64,000 nt of DNA, taken from the NCBI RefSeq assembly GCF_036248255.1, contig NZ_CP109178.1:8313001-8377000 (forward strand), written 5' to 3'. This document shows positions 61,276-64,000 of this stretch, piece after piece (the stretch's first letter is position 1; every line of letters begins with the position of its first letter). This DNA comes from Streptomyces sp. NBC_01717. GTDB lineage: Bacteria; Actinomycetota; Actinomycetes; Streptomycetales; Streptomycetaceae. Under the pieces are notes generated by a model. That model was not told the origin of the DNA. It saw only the letters and a list, made by a program, of their open reading frames with translations, and ran no database searches. The translations under genes were made by a program, and so were the position numbers.

Positions 61276-61743
61276 GATGTTCTGAACCTCGATTCATAAC
61301 TTCAGCTTCCACTGAACCACCGTTGTGCTCCCCGCGCAACGATCAGGAACGGTCTGCCGTGAACAGCAGGGAGTGGAACTCCATTTCCCATTCCTGCGGG
61401 TAACCGAAAAATCGTTCGAGATGGGGGGTGGGGTGGCTGTTACAGAATTTGGCGCCTGTTGCCCAGGGTGGCCCGTGGCGCACACCGGGTGGCGTGAGCG
61501 TGTGCGAAGCCGGGCGTACCGATACCGAACGGGTGGGTGCAGCGGTCAGCGATTGACGGATGTCCAGGGATCGGATGCGTGCCGAATGCAGCCGCGTGTG
61601 ACAGAAATGTCTGCATTTCGTAACACGTATCGGGGCGTCTGCCGCGAATCGGGTGTTCAGGCCAAAGTGTGCGTTATCGGCATCACGCCGAGACCGAACA
61701 ACGCTCGGACCTTGCGGTCCGGGCCAGCACCTGAGAGGTCCTC
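61276..61743. other. Intergenic region upstream of the lamin-tail protein
   Basis: A 468-base gap between the divergent TetR and lamin-tail genes. It holds TTCAG-N6-CTGAA (61301-61316) near the TetR start and GAAATG-TCTG-CATTTC (61604-61619) about 125 bases before the lamin-tail gene. A plus-strand frame crosses the gap but is not protein-like. Confidence 0.45.
61301..61316. promoter_or_regulatory. Inverted repeat upstream of the AidB-associated TetR gene
   Basis: TTCAG (61301-61305) and CTGAA (61312-61316) are separated by six bases. Size and place fit a TetR operator for self-control, but the arms are short. Confidence 0.35.
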
Positions 61744-62475
61744 ATGTCCCGTTCCGCACGGCGGTTCACCGCTTCCGTTCTCGCGGCCGGCGCCCTGGTG
61801 GCGGCCGCAGCACTCCCGGCTGCCGCCGACGACCACGGCAACGACCGCGGTCGGTACACCTTGTATTCGCCCGTCGTCCTGGGGCAGATCCAGTACGACA
61901 GCCCCGGACGCGATGACGGCTCCAACCGCAGCCTCAACGACGAGTGGGTCACCGTCACCAACACCAGCCGTCAGACGGTCAACCTCCGTGGCTGGACGCT
62001 CAGTGACGAGAGCCGCCGCACCTACCGGTTCGACCTGCGTCTGGCCGGTCGCTCCTCGGTACGGGTCCACACCGGCATCGGCCGCGACAACGGCTACGAC
62101 GTCTATCAGGACCTCGGCCGGTACGTCTGGGACAACAGTGACACCGCGACCCTGCGTGACAGCCGCGGCTACGCGGTCGACTCCAAGACCTGGGGCCGCC
62201 ACCACGTCGGCTACGGCCTCGGCTACGGCCTTGGCTACGGCCTCGGGCTCGGCCTCGGCCACGATCGCGACCGCGGACGTGACAACAGGCGCGACAACGG
62301 GCGCGACCATGGACGTGACAACGGGCGCGACAACGGGCGTGACAACGGGCGCGACAACGGGCGCGACCATGGACGTGACAACGGGCGCGACCATGGACGT
62401 GACAACGGGCGCGACCATGGACGTGACAACGGGCGTGACAACGGGCGCGACCACGATCGTGGCGGTCGTCGCTGA
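61744..62475 (+). CDS. Secreted lamin-tail domain protein with GRD[N/H] repeat tail
   Basis: A 243-residue exported protein. The signal peptide covers about residues 1-28 (RRFTASVLAAGALVAAAALPAAA). Residues 40-140 are a lamin-tail domain: 'SLNDEWVTVTNTSRQTVNLRGWTLSDESRRTYRFDLRLAG' and 'GIGRDNGYDVYQDLGRYVWDNSDTATLRDSRG'. A GYGL repeat section follows (about 156-172) and then fifteen tetrapeptides of GRDN/GRDH type, ending DRGGRR. The tail is strongly charged and likely unfolded outside the cell, where it could bind polyanions or metal. ATG 61744 directly starts the signal peptide. Confidence 0.88.
   Translation: MSRSARRFTASVLAAGALVAAAALPAAADDHGNDRGRYTLYSPVVLGQIQYDSPGRDDGSNRSLNDEWVTVTNTSRQTVNLRGWTLSDESRRTYRFDLRLAGRSSVRVHTGIGRDNGYDVYQDLGRYVWDNSDTATLRDSRGYAVDSKTWGRHHVGYGLGYGLGYGLGLGLGHDRDRGRDNRRDNGRDHGRDNGRDNGRDNGRDNGRDHGRDNGRDHGRDNGRDHGRDNGRDNGRDHDRGGRR
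62275..62454 (+). repeat. Fifteen 12-bp tandem repeats in the lamin-tail gene
   Basis: Exactly 180 bases made of 12-base units of the type GGNCGNGACAAC or GGNCGNGACCAT/C, coding GRDN or GRDH (one unit RRDN). Units alternate in a pattern that suggests 24-base duplications. The number is probably variable between strains. A shorter 12-base GYGL repeat precedes it at about 62209-62250. Confidence 0.92.
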
Positions 62476-62519
62476 CCCTCTGACGGCCGTTCCCTGACCC
62501 GGGAGCGGCCCCGCCTCTC

Positions 62520-62564
62520 GAGTGCGGCGCACCGCGGCCGACCCGGCCGCGGTGCGCCGCACTC
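62520..62564. terminator. 21-bp perfect stem-loop terminator
   Basis: Arms 62520-62540 and 62544-62564, beginning GAGTGCGGCGCACCG, pair without mismatch around an ACC loop. It lies 45 bases after the lamin-tail stop and is among the strongest hairpins in the window. Confidence 0.88.
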
Positions 62565-62900
62565 GTCATGGGCGGACGACGGCCGCCTCGTCGGCGGACC
62601 GGAGCGCGACACGCTGCGTTGAGCGTGTCGACCGCCCCGCGAGAGTCGGTCGTAGGCCCGCTCGTCGTCCAGCACCGCCTGGTGGCACAACGGGGACACC
62701 ACGGTGCTGCGCGCCGTCGCGGTCAGGGCCATCACCAGCGTGCACAGGGCAGCGACGAGGCGCAGCGGGTGAGTCACCCCGACGGTCCGGTGCGGATCGC
62801 CGCACGATGTGTGCGTCCCATGCCCTCATGCTGCGTCTGCGTACGGCCGGGTGCGAGCGGAGGCGCCCGTGGCACTCACCTCGCGGTGGGCCCGGCCTCG
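62565..62900. other. Spacer between terminator and the SpoIIE/HATPase gene
   Basis: A 336-base gap. On the minus strand a GTG-started frame from 62777 opens with a signal-like stretch (LVAALCTLVMALTATA) and reads on through the terminator and the tandem repeats of the neighbouring gene, so it is not accepted as it stands; a short secreted protein is conceivable. Nothing else is seen. Confidence 0.4.
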
Positions 62901-64000
62901 TCACTCGGGGCCGGGGACCTCCTGCTCGGTCCAGAGCGCCTTGCCGTGCCGGCCGTACCGGGTGCCCCAGTGGGTGGCGAGCTGGGAGACGATGAACAGC
63001 CCGCGCCCGCCCTCGTCGACGGTCCGGGCATGGCGCAGATGTGGTGCCACCGGGCTGCTGTCGTGGACCTCGCAGGTCAGGAACCGGTCCAGGATGAGCC
63101 GCAACTGCAAGGGCGGGGTGCCGTACCGGACGGCGTTGGTCACCAGTTCGCTCACGATGAGTTCGGTCGCCTGGACTGTCTTGTCGTCGAGCTCCCAGCC
63201 GACGAGCCGGTCGCGCACGAGGGTACGCGCGATGGCGGGGGTCGTCCGGTCGTGGGCCAGTTCCCACGTGGCGACGTGGTCGGGCGGCACGGTGCCGGTA
63301 CGCGCGAGGAGGATGGCCGCACCGTCGGGGACGCTGTCGCCCGGCAGGGTGTAGACGACGCCGTCGCACAGTTCCTGCAGAGTGCGGTCGGGGCGCGCGA
63401 GCGCGCTCCGTATCCGGGTGGCGGACGCGTCGTCCGACAGCAGGGCGCCGGTGGCGAATGCCAGGATGCTGCCCTCACGGAGCTCGAGGGTGGCGGTGGC
63501 GAACGGAGCGCTGTCGGCGGTGAAGAGCGAGGGCCCCTCGGGTATGTCGACGGCGGGCGCGCTGCCGTCGGGTGCGATGACGATCGGCGCGGGATGCCCC
63601 GCACGGGCGACCGTACAGGTGCGGGTGAACGGGTCGTAGACCCCGTAGATGCAGGACGCCCTGAGCGACTCCCGGTGCAGCGAGTCGCCTGGCGGCAGTG
63701 CAGCGCGTTCGTCGGCGAGGCGGTCCGCCGCGTCGTTCAGCCGGGCCAGGACCTCGTCCGGCTCGAGATCGAGACCGGCCAGAGACAGGATGACCGTACG
63801 CAACTGCCCCATGATGATGGCCGTTTGGAGTCCGTGGCCCGCTACGTCGCCGACGACCAGAGCGGTGCGGGCGCCGGACAGCCTGATGGTGTCGAACCAG
63901 CATCCGCTGTTGCGTCCGGGCAGCAGGACATGCGCGGTGTCGACGGCGACCCCGGCGCCGCTGCCCGGCGGAAGCAGCCTGCGCTGGACCGTCGACGCGA
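62901..64000 (-). CDS. SpoIIE-HATPase signalling protein (5' end beyond window)
   Basis: The frame runs from the stop at 62901 to the right edge without a start, so at least 366 residues of a larger protein are present. The visible part begins in a PP2C/SpoIIE domain ('TVQRRLLPPGSGAGVAVD', 'SGCWFDTIRLSGARTALVVGDVAGHGLQTAIIMGQLRTV') and ends in an RsbW-like ATPase ('ELIVSELVTNAVRYGTPPLQ', 'DEGGRGLFIVSQLATHWG'). GDVAGHG is intact, but GGDWYD is SGCWFD, the YTDGL position reads FATGALL and the last site is PDGAA. PAS or GAF domains are probably upstream. Same architecture as the protein at 35764-38208. Confidence 0.9.
   Translation of the reverse strand, partial: ASTVQRRLLPPGSGAGVAVDTAHVLLPGRNSGCWFDTIRLSGARTALVVGDVAGHGLQTAIIMGQLRTVILSLAGLDLEPDEVLARLNDAADRLADERAALPPGDSLHRESLRASCIYGVYDPFTRTCTVARAGHPAPIVIAPDGSAPAVDIPEGPSLFTADSAPFATATLELREGSILAFATGALLSDDASATRIRSALARPDRTLQELCDGVVYTLPGDSVPDGAAILLARTGTVPPDHVATWELAHDRTTPAIARTLVRDRLVGWELDDKTVQATELIVSELVTNAVRYGTPPLQLRLILDRFLTCEVHDSSPVAPHLRHARTVDEGGRGLFIVSQLATHWGTRYGRHGKALWTEQEVPGPE

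Noticed and set aside
62235..62777. Minus-strand frame starting with a signal-like segment
   Set aside because: It reads through a strong terminator and the neighbouring gene's tandem repeats; only the first ~25 residues look protein-like.

Overview
The window looks like part of the chromosome of a Streptomyces-type actinomycete. The DNA is very GC-rich with strong G/C third-position bias. GTG starts and 1-4 base start/stop overlaps are common. The gene families fit the genus: F420-type luciferase-like oxidoreductase, DUF6381, DUF6296, DUF6338, DUF6629, DUF1876, a mycothiol/DinB-type protein, several SpoIIE-type PP2C phosphatases with GAF or HATPase domains, and an alditol oxidase. No rRNA, tRNA, CRISPR array, intact transposase or prophage was seen. 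The mix of catabolism, transport, stress proteins, secreted enzymes and gene remnants suggests an accessory region. All family calls come from reading motifs and protein sequence, not from database searches.

Layout. 1-1.6 kb: an SRPBCC protein coupled to an F420-type oxidoreductase. 1.8-7.0 kb (minus strand): a tightly overlapping CoA-ester operon (acyl-CoA dehydrogenase, CaiB-type CoA transferase, crotonase, 3-hydroxyacyl-CoA dehydrogenase, YWTD beta-propeller). 7.4-12.6 kb: a 1342-residue repeat-rich CHAT protease, a small disordered protein and a DUF6338 membrane protein; this trio is the best candidate for an undescribed system. 12.8-16.2 kb: a second-type methionine aminopeptidase behind an orphan palindrome, then small membrane, lipoprotein and secreted proteins. 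16.3-18.4 kb: a TetR regulator, an internally deleted SDR and a DUF3533-like membrane protein. 18.5 kb: a short MITE-like element that supplies the stop region of a HAD phosphatase gene. 19.4-21.4 kb: CBS, monooxygenase-fold and DUF1684 proteins.

21.4-26.3 kb is a complete five-gene Opp/Dpp-type ABC importer. 26.4-28.7 kb (minus) is a CitA/CitB-type two-component system, divergent from a three-gene NMT1/Ssu-type ABC importer at 28.9-31.7 kb. 31.9-35.6 kb holds DoxX, DinB, aldo/keto reductase and amidase genes. 35.8-45.3 kb alternates signalling (two SpoIIE-type proteins, TetR, LtrA) with an arginine antiporter/arginine deiminase pair. 45.4-46.5 kb carries a second DUF6381 copy and an RNase HI with an added Cys-rich tail.

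46.6-50.9 kb is a broken-looking cell-surface polysaccharide locus: CDP-alcohol phosphatidyltransferase, nucleotidyltransferase, truncated glycosyltransferase, GDP-fucose synthase-like reductase and polyprenyl sugar transferase. It is followed by an alditol oxidase (51.3 kb), a PP2C/MASE1 coupled pair (52.6-54.5 kb), an orphan XdhC protein, a secreted ricin-PL3 pectate lyase, a DUF6629 membrane protein, an AidB-type acyl-CoA dehydrogenase with its TetR gene, a secreted lamin-tail protein ending in 15 GRD[N/H]-type repeats, and the 3' part of another SpoIIE/HATPase protein that runs off the right edge.
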